In this document: in pieces, positions 20,391-31,719 of the stretch
How the letters are laid out: every line of letters begins with the position of its first letter
Numbering within the stretch: the stretch's first letter is position 1
Assembly (NCBI GenBank): GCA_963969495.1
Contig: OZ018326.1
Span: 177,109,056-177,173,055, forward strand
DNA from: Ceratothoa steindachneri
Taxonomy: Eukaryota > Arthropoda > Malacostraca > Isopoda > Cymothoidae
Direction: 5' to 3'
Length of the DNA: 64,000 nucleotides
Position numbers and translations under genes: made by a program
Notes under the pieces: model-generated
Told to the model about the DNA's origin: nothing
Database searches by the model: none
Seen by the model: only the letters and a program-made list of their open reading frames with translations

Positions 20391-22009
20391 ATTTATTTTA
20401 TATGTATATTCTTCTTCCGGGATTTTTATATTATTTTTATAATTCTATATTATGTTTCATATTTCTATTCTAATTCTTCCATTAAAGTATTTTTTATTTT
20501 TCTACTTAATTATTTTTCCATGTTTCTTTTATTTTACAAGCAGATTATTTTTCCGAATTCCTCTTCTTTTTCCCTTTCAGTTAATTATTTTTTCTATAAT
20601 GTTCTTTTATTGCTAATTAAACTTTTTCATGTATTTTTATTATTTTTAATTACTCTAATTATTTATCTTTTATTCCTCCACTTGCCTTATTTGTCCTGTA
20701 TTTCTTTTTTATTTATCATTAGTTTTATTTTCTTTCCTTCCTCTATTTAATTTTTTTTTATCTCTTATTATTTCCAACATCAAAGCAACAATGGTTGATT
20801 TCACCTTTCAATTAGCAGAAATCTCTGAATTCCTTTCTAAGCATCAGTTTTTCCATTTTTTCTGTTCGTGAATAGTCCCCATTCCCACAATGTGCTACGC
20901 CATCCTTACTCAGAGGTATTTTGACCTCCAAAAATTAATAGCAAAATTGAACAGGAAAATTGGATTCGAATAATAAAGGATTTAAATGCAAATTTTGAGG
21001 GAAGAGTTTGAAAAAAATATTTTGTGGGAAAATCCGGAAAATGCGAATGTTAATAGATTATATTTTCTGCCATCCAATCGTTACCATATTCAACTTATCA
21101 GATAAAAATATTTTAACATCTTCAATGCTATCTTAATTATATCAAAATTGTCATCCTAACTTTTAGCTAATACGTTTTTTGGGGACAGAGTTTGCCTCAA
21201 AGGTTTTTTTTTCCATTTCCGGTTGTAAAAAGAAAGGAAGGCAATTTTTACATAGGAAAATAATATTTTTTTTTAAATAAATTCCATTGTTTAGAAAAAT
21301 TTTCGAAACCAAAAACATTTGATTGGAAATATCTTTCTACTCATTGCTCTTATTTGGCTAAATCATGACTACAATAAACATTAATTTTGATTTGAATATT
21401 CTCAAATTGATCAATTTTGCTGCTTTTATTTATTAGAAAAAGAAAAAAAAGGAAGCAAAGTCAAAATATAGTTTTTAAAAAGCGATTCTCTATTAAAATG
21501 TTGAAATTAGGGAGAGCCAAATTTTGCCCTAAAGCTCAAACCGTCGTTGCGCCTAAGGATTAACTATAGACATGGATAGCACACAACTCTCAAAATCATG
21601 CCTCCATTATACAAATACTTCGGATTGTGATATTAAGGAAGAAAATGTATTGGAATAGAACAGACAATCGGGATAAATTAAATAAATCACTAGCTCAAGA
21701 ATGAAAAAAATTGGCGTATATTCGACGATATATCTGTCAGAGGATGTGTGTGACACGATTTCACTTCATACAAAACAATTTATTATTTATTACTATGAAT
21801 GGGAGGAAAAATGTGTTTATTAGGGACAGTGCCTCCTCTATTTCGACGCTTCTCACCACTTTTTCGCTTCGATATGTCGTTTTTTTGTTTTTTTTTGGCG
21901 TCAAATCAATTCAAACAACAAATCATCTATTAAGAACAAAGTGACTAATCAGCATTCAATCCGGCCCTTCCTAGCTCTCACTCCCTTTCCCCTTCTGCCT
22001 CTCCCGATT
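20391..22009. other. T-rich region, no recognisable gene
   Basis: 20391-20760 is extremely T-rich on this strand. The remainder is AT-rich without motifs I recognise. Confidence 0.5.
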
Positions 22010-23040
22010 TTTTCTGTGAGAAGCTGAATGACCTTCGATTCTGTCTAAGAAGGTGACTGACGATCGTTTCTCTCTAATATGATGAGTTACTCTCGTTTCT
22101 ATATTTGAGATGATTAACGACTCCCGTCATTATCCTAGATGTGATCAATGACATCCGATTCTCTATGAAAATTTGAATTTCTTTCGATTCTTTCTGAGAG
22201 AGTGAATTAGTTCCACTTTTTTTCTGAGAGGAAGAGCGACGCCAACTTCTTTCTCTGCGATTGTGGATCACCTCCGATTCTTCCTCTGAAAGTGTGACTG
22301 AATGTCAATTTTTCAACTGTGGAAGAATTACTCCAGATTCTTTCTCTGACAAGATAAATGCTACCTAATTATTTATCAGAGGGTGAATGCCTGCCGTTCT
22401 TTATGAGAGTGTAAATGAGTCCCAATCCTCATAGAGCCAATAACTCGTTAATCTTACGTAAATAGTTGGCGACTTCCGATTATTCCATCAAAATAGGGAA
22501 TGACTCACGAATCTTTGAGAGAATGAATGAGTAACGATTCTCTTAGAGCGAGAATGATCTTTATCCTCTATTTGAGGTTGAAGGACTCCTGATTCTTTAT
22601 AAAAGGTGGAATGATTCCGGGTTCTCTAAAGGGGAACGAGTTCCGCTTATATGAGAAAGTGAATAAACCCCAACTCTCCTTGAAAGGAAATGACTCCCAA
22701 ATCTCAAAGTGTTAAAGAATCACGATTCTCAAAGAGAGTGAATTACTCCTGATCCAATAAAAATCTTTATAACTGCTGATTCTCTCCTAGAAGGTGAATG
22801 ACTTTCGATTCTCTAAGAGTTTCAATGACCCACAATTCTCTTAAAGGGTGAATTACTTTCTACCCTCTTAGTGCAAATGACGCATGATTCTTTCTCAGAG
22901 GATGAACTTCTCTCGATTCTCTCTAGAGATGGTGAATTAAACATTTTCACTTGGAGGGTGACTAACTTTTAATTACATGAGATGGTGAAGGCAAATGATT
23001 GTGATTCTCAAAGATGGTAAATAAAACGATTTACGAACAC
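22010..23040. repeat. Degenerate satellite, ~30-40 bp units, left part
   Basis: The word pattern GAATGACTCCCGATTCTCT followed by AGAGGGT recurs with much mutation through the whole stretch. Units contain a CTCT...AGAG dyad that can fold. The same pattern resumes at 26258-26470 on the far side of a Gypsy remnant, so the array was split by that insertion. Confidence 0.75.
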
Positions 23041-23065
23041 ACAATAAAGGTGAATGGATTCAAGA

Positions 23066-23500
23066 TTACCAAGTGCTGAAATAACCCTCGATGGGTTTTC
23101 GACTCAGGTTATACAGCGGCTTTATCTTATCGGCACCTTTGATATAGTTAATATTAAAGTGGTGCTCGATGACCATTACATTACCGCGTCTGAGTCGGCC
23201 GTTCGGTTTATGGGATCTACCCAAGTATGTCACAAACTGGTAATGGTATTCCAAACTACTCAAACTACCCGTTTTATGGTAACTGAATAATTTTAATCTT
23301 ACCCCAATGGCTAGGGCGGCCTGTTGCAGTGTTGCGTAAATGATGGGAGTGTGAGTCTCGTAGTCATCCTTTACCAAGGTACACTGAGAGATCGTGTCTG
23401 GATTCGATTTAACTAGGTTGGAGACAAGTTTCACAACGAGATAGTTAATGGGCGTGGTTCTCACGGCGAATTGGGCTTTTAATGGTAACTCCATGGACGT
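23066..23500 (-). pseudogene. Gypsy RNase H relic
   Basis: The frame contains HTPIIYATLQQAALAIG, then NGRLRRGNVMVIEHHFNINY and IKGADK...LYNLSRKP. These align with the AYASRQLL...ATREKIALSI, NGRIMRWSLLLQEYQFKINY and ADALSR parts of the 11357 protein. The usual catalytic Glu is Ala and the last Asp (VADALSR) is Tyr, so it is inactive. The first part of the frame (about 23500-23380) is only weakly assignable to the start of RNase H. Confidence 0.65.
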
Positions 23501-23599
23501 TGCGTTCTGGGGAAAGACTACTGGGGGTAGGGAATACTCATTTACGCGTATACCATCTGACTCGATTTACCTGGGTATACCGCATTTCCAAATTCCTTC

Positions 23600-23930
23600 T
23601 CCCTCCATAGTCAACCCATTTGGCTTGGTTCTCCTCGTAGAAAATTCCTAGGTACACATGCGTGTACCGCTTCCCTACTTCCTTATTCCTCTATAGTCAA
23701 CCCATTTGGCTGGGTTCTCATCGTAGGTACTTGCTTAGGTACACATGCTTGTACCGCTTTCCTACTTCCTTCTTCGTACATCGTCCTTCCATTTGGCTAT
23801 GTTCTCGTCCTAGGTACTTCCTTAGATACACAGGCGTGTACCTTTTCCCTATTTAGTTCTTCATCCATCGTCACCCCATTTATCTGGGTTTTTATCAAAG
23901 GTCCTTTCCTAGGTCCAGGTGGGGATATAA
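23600..23930 (-). repeat. Tandem ~80-90 bp repeat inside Gypsy-2, about four units
   Basis: On the plus strand CCATTTGGCTGGGTTCTC and variants recur near 23617, 23702, 23790 and 23876, each with an associated GTACC/CCTAGGTAC part. Units are diverged by point changes. Confidence 0.75.
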
Positions 23931-24039
23931 CCGCCTAGACCTCCACCTGATCTTCGCTTGATGCCCTTTCATGTGCGAGCATTCTTTCTTTTTCTTCCCT
24001 CTCTTCTCTTTATGTTTATGCTATTTCTCTTTCCATCTA

Positions 24040-24544
24040 TATTCTTTCTTCTTCTACTTCTCTTTTTATCTTTACTTTTCTTTCTTCTGCTTCTCTTCCA
24101 ACTTTATTCTTTTTTCCTCGGCTTCTCTTCCCGCTTACGCTAGTTCTCTTTCCCTCTTTATTCTTCTTTCCTCGGCTTCTCTTCCCGCTTACGCTAGTTC
24201 TCTTTCCCTTTTTATTCTTCTTTCCTCGGCTTCTTTTCCCGCTTATGCAAGTTCTTTCCCTCTGTATTCTCATTTCTTCTACTTCTCTTTTCAACTGTAT
24301 TAATCTTTCGTTTGTTTCACTTCCCCTCGGTATTTTTATTTCTTCGGCTTTTTTTCCCATTGTATTTTTTCTTCTTTGTCTTCTCTGTTCCACTCTCTAC
24401 TTTTTTCTTGAATTTCTCTATTTCACTCTATTCTTCTTTCTTTGAATTCAATTATCTGTTCTTCCTGGATGTAGACGACCATAGCTTTGCCTTCTAGTCC
24501 AAGAATTTGACCTTCTTGAAGGAACTTTTTGAACGAAGCCATTT
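24040..24544 (-). pseudogene. Gypsy-2 gag N-terminus with tripled basic repeat
   Basis: From ATG 24544 (minus) the frame begins MASFKKFLQEGQ, then LGLEGKA and YIQEEQ, matching MTQFEIFKAQGE...LSGKE...YIQEEQ at the start of the 11357 protein. A stop appears after about 43 codons and a frameshift follows. Downstream is a Lys/Arg/Glu-rich stretch with an 18-residue unit (GKRSRGKKNK core) encoded by 54-bp repeats near 24131, 24185 and 24239. The charged region corresponds to the coiled coil of the other element, expanded here by tandem duplication. Confidence 0.65.
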
Positions 24545-24841
24545 TGTGTATGTTCATCAAACTCTCATCGCTGTACGCTCAGGTACTTATGCAACCATTA
24601 ACTAGGTAGTGCGCTGCCTAACTTCTCTTAATCCCAATACTTTACTGATTGGAATACCACTCTACAAACAAATTAATTAATAAGCTTAACAGGCTAATCA
24701 CTACAAATTTATACACATAACCTTTTTAGATTTAACCTTTCCTCGAAAGCTTGGCACACATTTAATATTCCTAAAGGATTCACAAGAAAAAAAACTTATA
24801 GTGCGTTCTTCCAATACCCATAAAACCTCACGCCAAATATT

Positions 24842-26234
24842 TGTCGTGTTAGAGGTTGGTTACGTACTACAAAACCCCGTGATTAAGTTTTTTCTCTAAC
24901 AGTGATATATTTTTGATTATGATTATTATTATTACGTTAATCTTTGAGGGTTCCTAGTGCCTTTCTTAGCGTTTCAGGGATTGAATAAAATTGTTTCTAA
25001 GTAAATTAGACCTTTAATTAAAAACATTAACCAAGATTGAAATTTAACACACAAACTACACAGAAATGAATTAAACAAATTTAAGTAAGGCTTACTAAAT
25101 TACACAATATAATTTACAGTAATGGTTGATCCAAAGCTCACTCTAATATTAAATGCAAACTGACCTTTAACAAAACCGATACCCGGGGTTCAAATACCTT
25201 TCAAGTTTCTACGAGAATCGGGTTTGAGTCTGACCTTGAACTCAATTGTAATGTCACCTCAAGAATGTTGTTTCTGACCAGCGCGTGACCAGGGCGTCCA
25301 GATGGTCAGAAGGGGGGTGCTTCAAAGCCGCAGAGGATCTTGACGCTTGTAGCAGATGGAGTCACGCACACCTTCTGGGCGAAATGATTTCACCAAGGGA
25401 TAGGGAAATTATGTTTCTTCTGATATTCTTGTTACTCTGGGAATAATTTGCACTTGCAAGCTATGAGGCAAAGCGTGAATCATTTTAAGCAGGGGATTGC
25501 TTGAGGGAGTTAGGTTAGGGGCATTCCTTAAGGGCGAGGACTATCTCTGTGTTTTGGGATACACCAGGATAGGGGGTTTCTCTGACGAGAGTTAGTTAAA
25601 CTTGCTTCTTAAATCAAGTAAACTTAAAGCTCAAGGGTGAGCTTCTTCTCAGTTCCTCTCGTTGATTTTCCTTTTTTTGCCGGTATTCTCTCCCTAGATC
25701 TCTCTAACTATCTACCTCTGACAGGCTCCTAAATTCCGTGTGACTACCAGGAACTGACTCCAGATGAGCTTCTAAGTCCCTTCTGTTGGTAACCGAGCCT
25801 CTCTCTGGTCTTCGTCGTCTTGATGACTAACGTAATCTACCACCTTTTACCAAAGTAATTTGATTTTATACTTAACCCCCCCCCCTGGAGGGAGGGGAAG
25901 GAAAGGAGGGGGTGCGTGGACAGGTTGCATAAAGTCTCTTTTAACGGGGACCTTGGGGGTTTTAGGCCGGCGCTCCTCTAATTTTATATATGCGCTGAAA
26001 TTGAATATCAACTCTTAGGGGAAATTTTGCTGTTTTAACCCATGTTAGGCTCACTGTGGTCCGACATGCGGTATTAATGCATTCTGTGGTTTGGGGTAGC
26101 CTTTCTGGTTCTCTTCGAGAAGAGCGGAGAGAGGAGGGGTGTTAAGTAGTCATGCTACGCCACCTCCAATGCCATGACCTTGTGATTACGGACCAGTGAC
26201 TTAGTTTTGAGGGTTGGGTATCGATTGCCTTACA
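24842..26234 (-). repeat. Probable 5' LTR of Gypsy-2
   Basis: Inferred from position. The inner end ACACGACA matches the CTACGACA-type end of the other LTRs here and is followed by a TTTGGCGTG leader start. Length about 1.39 kb is like LTR1. The outer start is a guess (TGTAAGG at 26234), because no second copy is available for comparison. It contains a C/G-rich tract near 25877-25915. Confidence 0.45.
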
Positions 26235-26257
26235 ATGAACACTTCATAATTTTCTGG

Positions 26258-26470
26258 AAAGGTGAATGACTCCTGATACCTTATTATTAGATTATATATG
26301 CCTTTCCTTTATTTTATGAGAGGATAAATAAGTCCTGATTGTCTGAAAGGGTGAACGACTACTGATTTATTATCGTTGTGAATGAACTAACGACTCTTTG
26401 ACAGGGTGAAGGACTCCCAATTCTCTCTGCTAGGCTAAATAACTCTCGTTTTCTTTGTAAGATTTTTCTG
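26258..26470. repeat. Degenerate satellite, right part
   Basis: GGTGAATGACTCCTGAT, GGGTGAACGACTACTGAT and GGGTGAAGGACTCCC continue the 22010-23040 pattern after the Gypsy-2 insertion. Confidence 0.7.
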
Positions 26471-26819
26471 GGAAGAGATGGCTTGAATACGGTATCTGGG
26501 TAGGCGGCTATACCCTTATTGGTGTGTACCAGAGAATCGCGTGGCCGTTTGTGTGGTGGATGTCTATTGGCTAAAAGAAGTTTTGGGGGTTATTTAGTAA
26601 AAATAAGCAGACCAAAGGCACCTCCTTAAAAGGGGATCATACAGAATGTGGTTTTGTCGGGAGTTGAAAATATGCGATTTTTCATAGCTACTCCCTGAGT
26701 AAAATAATTGTTAATCTTATTTTAATGAACTTTAGTCTATTGCTACCCTAGTTTAATATTTGGAATCCTTTTCCATTGCTAATCTATTGAATTTGTTTTA
26801 ATTTTAAAATATTTTTGCA

Positions 26820-27340
26820 GACTTCATCTATGCTCTTCAGCTGCCACAAAAAGCACACTGGTTAATCTAGTGTAACAGCAACTATTACAATAAGAGAAGA
26901 CATACAAAAAACCCTCAGCACATTGAATTTGGTTGCAGCAATTGATATAGATAACGAAACTGAATTGATTTGAACTAGAGAAGAAAAAACATTCTAAAAT
27001 GGAAAAATGTTGGGCGCTGTGGAATGTTGATAGTATCAAATTTTGGTACCCGTGCGACACCGGATGGAACTCAGTGTACAACTCATTAATCCAAATATAT
27101 ATACAACAACAACATGAATATAGCTCGTGGAGAACTGAATATACCTATTCTCAAAGAAAATGAAATGGAATATATTTCAGAATATCTGTCTGTTATAAAA
27201 CCAATTGCGAAGCTATCAAACAATTTACATGCAGATTAGAATACCACTAAGGTTGTCTTCTTCCACCAATCTTAGATACTTACGATGCCTATGCAAGAAT
27301 TGCGCCTAATAAACAAAACAACCTTCGCATGATGAGTCTT
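26820..27340 (+). pseudogene. hAT-type transposase relic
   Basis: In broken frames: TLNLVAAIDIDN (about 26910), KCWALWN (27005), PCDTGWNSVYNSL (about 27049) and EYLSVIKPIAKLSNNLHAD (about 27180). These correspond in order to the C-A-H-T-L-N-L-V, K..ALWN, P..TRWNS.YD and EYL.V.KP.A blocks of hAT transposases, which cut and paste DNA through an RNase H-like fold. Several stops and frameshifts are present. TTTTTGCAG just before 26821 resembles a splice acceptor. The dimerisation end is not recognisable. Confidence 0.6.
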
Positions 27341-27399
27341 CTGGGCGCCTAAGCTACATACAATTGAACGCAAAGATCACCTGCTGGCAAGGATCGAGT

Positions 27400-27952
27400 T
27401 ACCTCCAGTGTCAAGCTTGCTCACGATTGTAAAGAAACAGCTGTGTATGCTTCAGCGCACAAAGTAAGGAGGACGCTTTGTGGCAAGTAGGGCTGCGAAG
27501 AAGCCTCATATCACCAAGAACCTTACAGATAGCTTCCACCTCTGTTGGAAATAACAAGAATGGACTATTAAACAATGGCGGAAAGTGAAATTCTCTGGTG
27601 AACTTCCTTTTCACTTGTTTGGAACTTTTGGATGATCTCCGTGTCTGGGGCTGCATCTGATCTATGGCAATTACAGTACTAATAATGTTGCACCAAAACA
27701 CTGCGATGATACCAAACCTGTTTCATTAGCACCTCTTCACAACACCTTAAGAAAACTTTGGGTTAATGACTGTATTTTAAGAATGAGAGCGCACCTTTTC
27801 ACAAAGCAAAATCTATAACAAAGTCTTTGGCGGAAAATAACGAAGTTTGGGACATTAAGCAGAAAATTTGCTATATTTGAATCCTTTAGCTTACATTAAA
27901 AAGCGCAGTCGTTAACCAACGAACCAAGATGGACAAGCACACTGGCACTAAG
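27400..27952 (+). pseudogene. Tc1-like transposase relic (27.4-27.95 kb)
   Basis: Blocks in order across frames: FVASRAAKKPHITK, then QEWTIKQWRKVKFSGE and FHLFGTFG, then VWGCI, then NESAPFHKAKSI and a SLAENNEVWD segment, and finally NLLYLNPLAYIKKRSR. They match the W..V.FSDES.F.LFG, VWGC, QQDNAPCHTAKS, and SPDLNPIE..W..IK blocks of Tc1 transposases. The DDE carboxylates are lost or changed: SDE is SGE, DNAP is ESAP. It overlaps no intact frame and sits just after the hAT relic. Confidence 0.6.
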
Positions 27953-28019
27953 CCATCGTGTCTCAGTGCTTAACGTGCGCACTTAATACGCGTGAAATCG
28001 CGGGTTCGGATAACGGTGG
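27953..28019 (+). ncRNA. tRNA-like sequence, probably a SINE head or pseudo-tRNA
   Basis: CCATCG at the 5' end can pair with CGGTGG at 28014-28019. An A-box-like TGTCTCAGTGC lies at 27959 and a B-box-like GGGTTCGGATAA at 28003. A partial anticodon stem (GCGC/ACGCG) surrounds CTTAATA. The T-stem does not pair and the length is short at 67 nt, so this is not a functional tRNA. Confidence 0.35.
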
Positions 28020-29094
28020 AGAGTGACTGCAACTCTCACAGGGCACGCTATCTTGCCTATTTTACTCATATATGCACATATGTTATAATATATTTAGTAT
28101 ATCTTAAAAAACTGTATTATTCATAAAATAATAGTATTGAATTGATTTTTGAAATAACTTTAATCGGCTGTTTTTTGTGGCGACTCATCAAAATGAGCTA
28201 CTTTGTAAAAAGAAGCCAAGGTATAGTTCAAAGTAAATATCATATTTGAGTTCGACGACCTAAAAGTAGTAGGAAATAAGTCTCTGTCATAAGTCAACAA
28301 AACGTGAGTTGCCCAGTGTCACTGCACCGATATATGTATACTTAAATGGACCTGGACCTCAGTCATGGAAAACTACTCTTCTTACACTAAGCAACTCGAG
28401 AGTAATCATAAATCCTTTTCATGAGGTAACAGCGTGTTACACTGATTACATAAGCATTTCTTTGCAGGACAATAAAGATATCAAAATCTTGTTAAAAGCT
28501 CTAAAATTCTGACACCCAAAACTTGATTTTTGATTCTTTGATAATATTTAACTTAAGGAGCACCTTTTAGCTTGACACTAATTGCAGTTTTATTGAATAT
28601 ATCTAACAAAACCTTTGGCATTATATTGACCTTGGATCGTTCTTTTCTTTCTTTTATATCCCTAAACTTGTCTCTGTTGCTATAAAATATGCTCACATTG
28701 TTTTCAAGAACTCTATTAAGCTCCAATTAAGAGGGGAAATTGCCTACAAAAATGGTTATTAGTTTGTATATCATCGTTTGTAGAGTGATAGAGAAAGTAA
28801 TTTTAAATCACTGGAAGTTAGAAGGAGTGTTTTCCAATAATGAGAAAAGACTTTTAACAGATGTCTTACAAAATAACAAAATAATTGAAAAAGAATTAAC
28901 GTTAACAGTTCGTCCATATGTTACATCATTTACCATACCTGCAAATATACACCTTCCACTTTCTTTACAATATCTTCCCATAAAACATTAATGTCCGATA
29001 CGACCTCGTTGATATTGCGCTATAAACTAAAGCAAAATGCAAATAGGAATCCAACATGTGTGAAAATAAATAATATTGGTCAATCAATATCGCC
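28020..29094. other. No recognisable gene
   Basis: Open stretches at 28309-28512 and 28740-28991 show no known motif. The sequence is AT-rich. Confidence 0.5.
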
Positions 29095-29640
29095 AGACAC
29101 TTTCCTTTGATTCTAGTAAGAATTTATTTTTTCTATTGCGAATTTCTTTGTTTCTATTAGGAATATATTTTATTCTAGAAGGAATTAATTTATTTTTATC
29201 AGGAATTACATAATTTGAGGTCTTAGGAATTTATTTTATTATATTAGAAATCATTGCTTCTATTACGAATTTATTTATTTCTCTTAAGAGTTTATTTGAT
29301 CCTATTAGAATATCTTTGATTCTAGCAATTTATTTGTTTCTAGTAAGAATTCATCTCAGCCTAATAGGAATTTATTTGAGTCTAGTAGAATTTATCTGAT
29401 TTTATTGTAAATTTATTTTTTTCGACATATTGTGAATTTATTTGATTCTAGTACGAATTCTTAATTCTAGTATTATTTTTTCTTGTTTCTAATAGGAATT
29501 TATTTATTTTATTAATAATTCATTTGAATCTACTAGTAATTTATTCTATTCTATAAGAATTTATTTGATTTTAGTAGGAATTTATTTGTTTCTAGTGGAA
29601 AATTCTTTGTTTCAAATAGGACTTCTAATGGACAGGAAGT
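29095..29640. repeat. Degenerate ~20-25 bp AT-rich tandem array
   Basis: GGAATTTATTTGATTCTAGTA and variants recur throughout this stretch, about 20 or more times, with indels between units. No coding potential is apparent. Confidence 0.75.
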
Positions 29641-29649
29641 GTTATGCGG

Positions 29650-31040
29650 GGAAATTCCCTTTAATTATTTTATGGTTTCAAAACACATTTTGAGAGGATT
29701 TGTCTATGAGATGACTGACTGTGTCACCCAAAGGCTCGACCCACTTGGCTGCCAAACTGGCTAGTCCTACTAGCCTGAATCAGCCTTGAGTTACTGTCTT
29801 TAACTTAACGATTGCTTTACTGGCTTAACCCATAGTTACTGGCTTGATTCAATGGCTTGAGGTACTAGGTTGCCTCACTTGTTTAGTCTTACTTGCACTA
29901 ATACTATTCTGATTTACTGGCTTTCTTCACACCGTAATTAAAGTTAACTTAAATCTCTATGGTAAGTCCCTGGTCGAGTTTAAAGTGGTTGCCGTACGAG
30001 GTAGTGATAGTGTTTAAGAACCTCGGTACACTGTTTGGTTACAACTGAGTGGCCAATAATGACCGTATTAACAAAGTTTAATTTCCTGATCAAAATAACA
30101 ATAGAGAAACACGAAGCTCTACTCCGGTTAAGTCAGGAAAGTGTCACTTTGCCTAACAACCGAAATAGGAATTTTCGTATTATTTCAATGATTTGATCAA
30201 TGTTTGCCTCCGTTCTACGAATTTGTTCATTGTGCATATGTATGTATTTTACAGGAAAGAGAATAAAAGAGATTCCAAGTACTCGGTTCTTTCTCTTTCC
30301 TCGGTCTCATATCTGCAATTCTTGTCTAATTACACGCAAGCTTAAGGGATCATCCAGGTGTTCGTTGTTGTAGGTAGGTTAGGTTAAGTTGGGACGACCA
30401 GAGAAAGATTACATGAAGTTCGGAATGAAAATCGCGTTTGAGAATGAAGGTAGCAGGAAATGATCTCAGTGTTTCTGATGAAGGGGGGCGAGGGGTATGT
30501 GGTTATCAGTATCCAATTAACAGGTTTCAGAGATGAAAGAGAAAGTTGAAGATCAGCAGGGAAGTGATAGCAGTGATGTGATTTGCTGTACCTAACAGAT
30601 GTAGGCACATGCGTTTGCCAGACGATAATGATTTGTGCCCGCTATTCTTTAGATTAAACCCATTACTCAGGCGTTAATAATCTAAAACCTTATGTACTAG
30701 TCCTTTGAGAGCTTCGTTCCCTTATGGTTACATTATATATTCCTGCTGACAGAAATGCCGAAAAACCCTAATGCCTTTCGCTTAGTTTTGTTTAAGATTC
30801 GTACTCTATCTATTTATGAACTTATCTTAATTTGGGCCTGTATCATCCGTTCGTTGGGGTAAGATGCTTTCGATAGTAAAGCGACTTTATTTTAAAAATT
30901 GCCTTTTGCCTACTACAATTGCCTATAAGGCCGCGTTTAAAACCTCTAAAATCTTCCGTAATCAGGACGTATCTTTTCTTTTTTATTCTGTACCGGTTCG
31001 GCAATTCTGATGGGGGAAGGGGAATATCAACCTGAAAGTC
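29650..31040. other. No recognisable gene; short irregular repeats at 29730-29930
   Basis: ACTGGCTTGA/ACTGGCTTA-like words recur irregularly between 29730 and 29930. The rest shows nothing I can assign. Confidence 0.45.
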
Positions 31041-31047
31041 GAAATTA

Positions 31048-31450
31048 CAGCTCCAACCAAATGTTTTCGGACACCTGGATTTTTTTTATTCCATAGGTAA
31101 GTATATGATATGCAGTTGCAGGTCAAGTTAAGAAATGGGGTGGTTCAGCGTGTCTGACGGCACTTTGAATTCCTCGAAGTACCAATCTCTCCTATGAGAT
31201 TAAATGCTGCCCTCAGCCCGTAACCACTGCGAAAATACCCGAGATGTGATTTTCCAGCAGGGCAATGTACCATGTCGCAGATCTACATGTGTGATGCTGT
31301 GGTCCCGGATAAAAATATCCCAATACTGGCTTAGCCACCTCGGTATAGGTCAATGAATCAACTGGAAAACCTCTTCAATTACATGAAATAGGCCGCAAAA
31401 CGTTGTTAGACAGCCTCCAATGAGCAACCGAATGCAGTCATCACCAAAAA
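31048..31450 (+). pseudogene. Tc1-like element relic with one terminal repeat
   Basis: TA|CAGCTCCAACCAAATGTTTT at 31046 followed by CGGACACCTGGAT looks like a Tc1-type terminal inverted repeat next to a TA target. After a large internal deletion come GTLNSSKYQSLL (about 31160), VIFQQGNVPCRRSTC (31240), then in a shifted frame DKNIPILA (31303) and NQLENLFNYMK (31355). These match the C-terminal catalytic blocks of Tc1 transposases. The other terminal repeat was not found; the LINE 3' end follows directly. Confidence 0.6.
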
Positions 31451-31719
31451 TATTTTTTAATTTTATAGAGCCCATCTGGCAACTACCCACTTGGGCATAA
31501 GTCGCCGAAAAACACGACAGCCTAGAACTAGGCTACTTTAAAATAAAAATATGAAAACTTAACAATCGATATAAATTGGAAAAACTAAACAATCAGGAAG
31601 CAATCTCCGGCAGCGGGGGGAAGTCCCCCTCACCCCGGTGCAGGAGAGTGCAACCTACAAACAAAACAATAATAAAACGAAGAACCTAAAATAAAGGGAA
31701 AAAGCCGGCCTCCCCCCAA

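Larger units (their letters stand above)
23040..26234 (-). mobile_element. Older Gypsy remnant (Gypsy-2), minus strand, inside the satellite
   Basis: Read on the minus strand: probable 5' LTR 26234-24842 (TGTAAGG...CACGACA), a leader of about 300 bases, gag start at 24544, charged gag repeats to about 24040, internal 85-90 bp repeats, and an RNase H relic to 23066. The leader length matches the 368 bases between LTR1 and the ATG of the 9.5-kb element. No 3' LTR is seen; the element seems cut off near 23040 where satellite sequence begins. Confidence 0.65.

Noticed and set aside
22010..23040. CRISPR-like regular repeats
   Set aside because: Units are contiguous, highly variable and without constant spacers. 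The context is eukaryotic, so this is a degenerate satellite.
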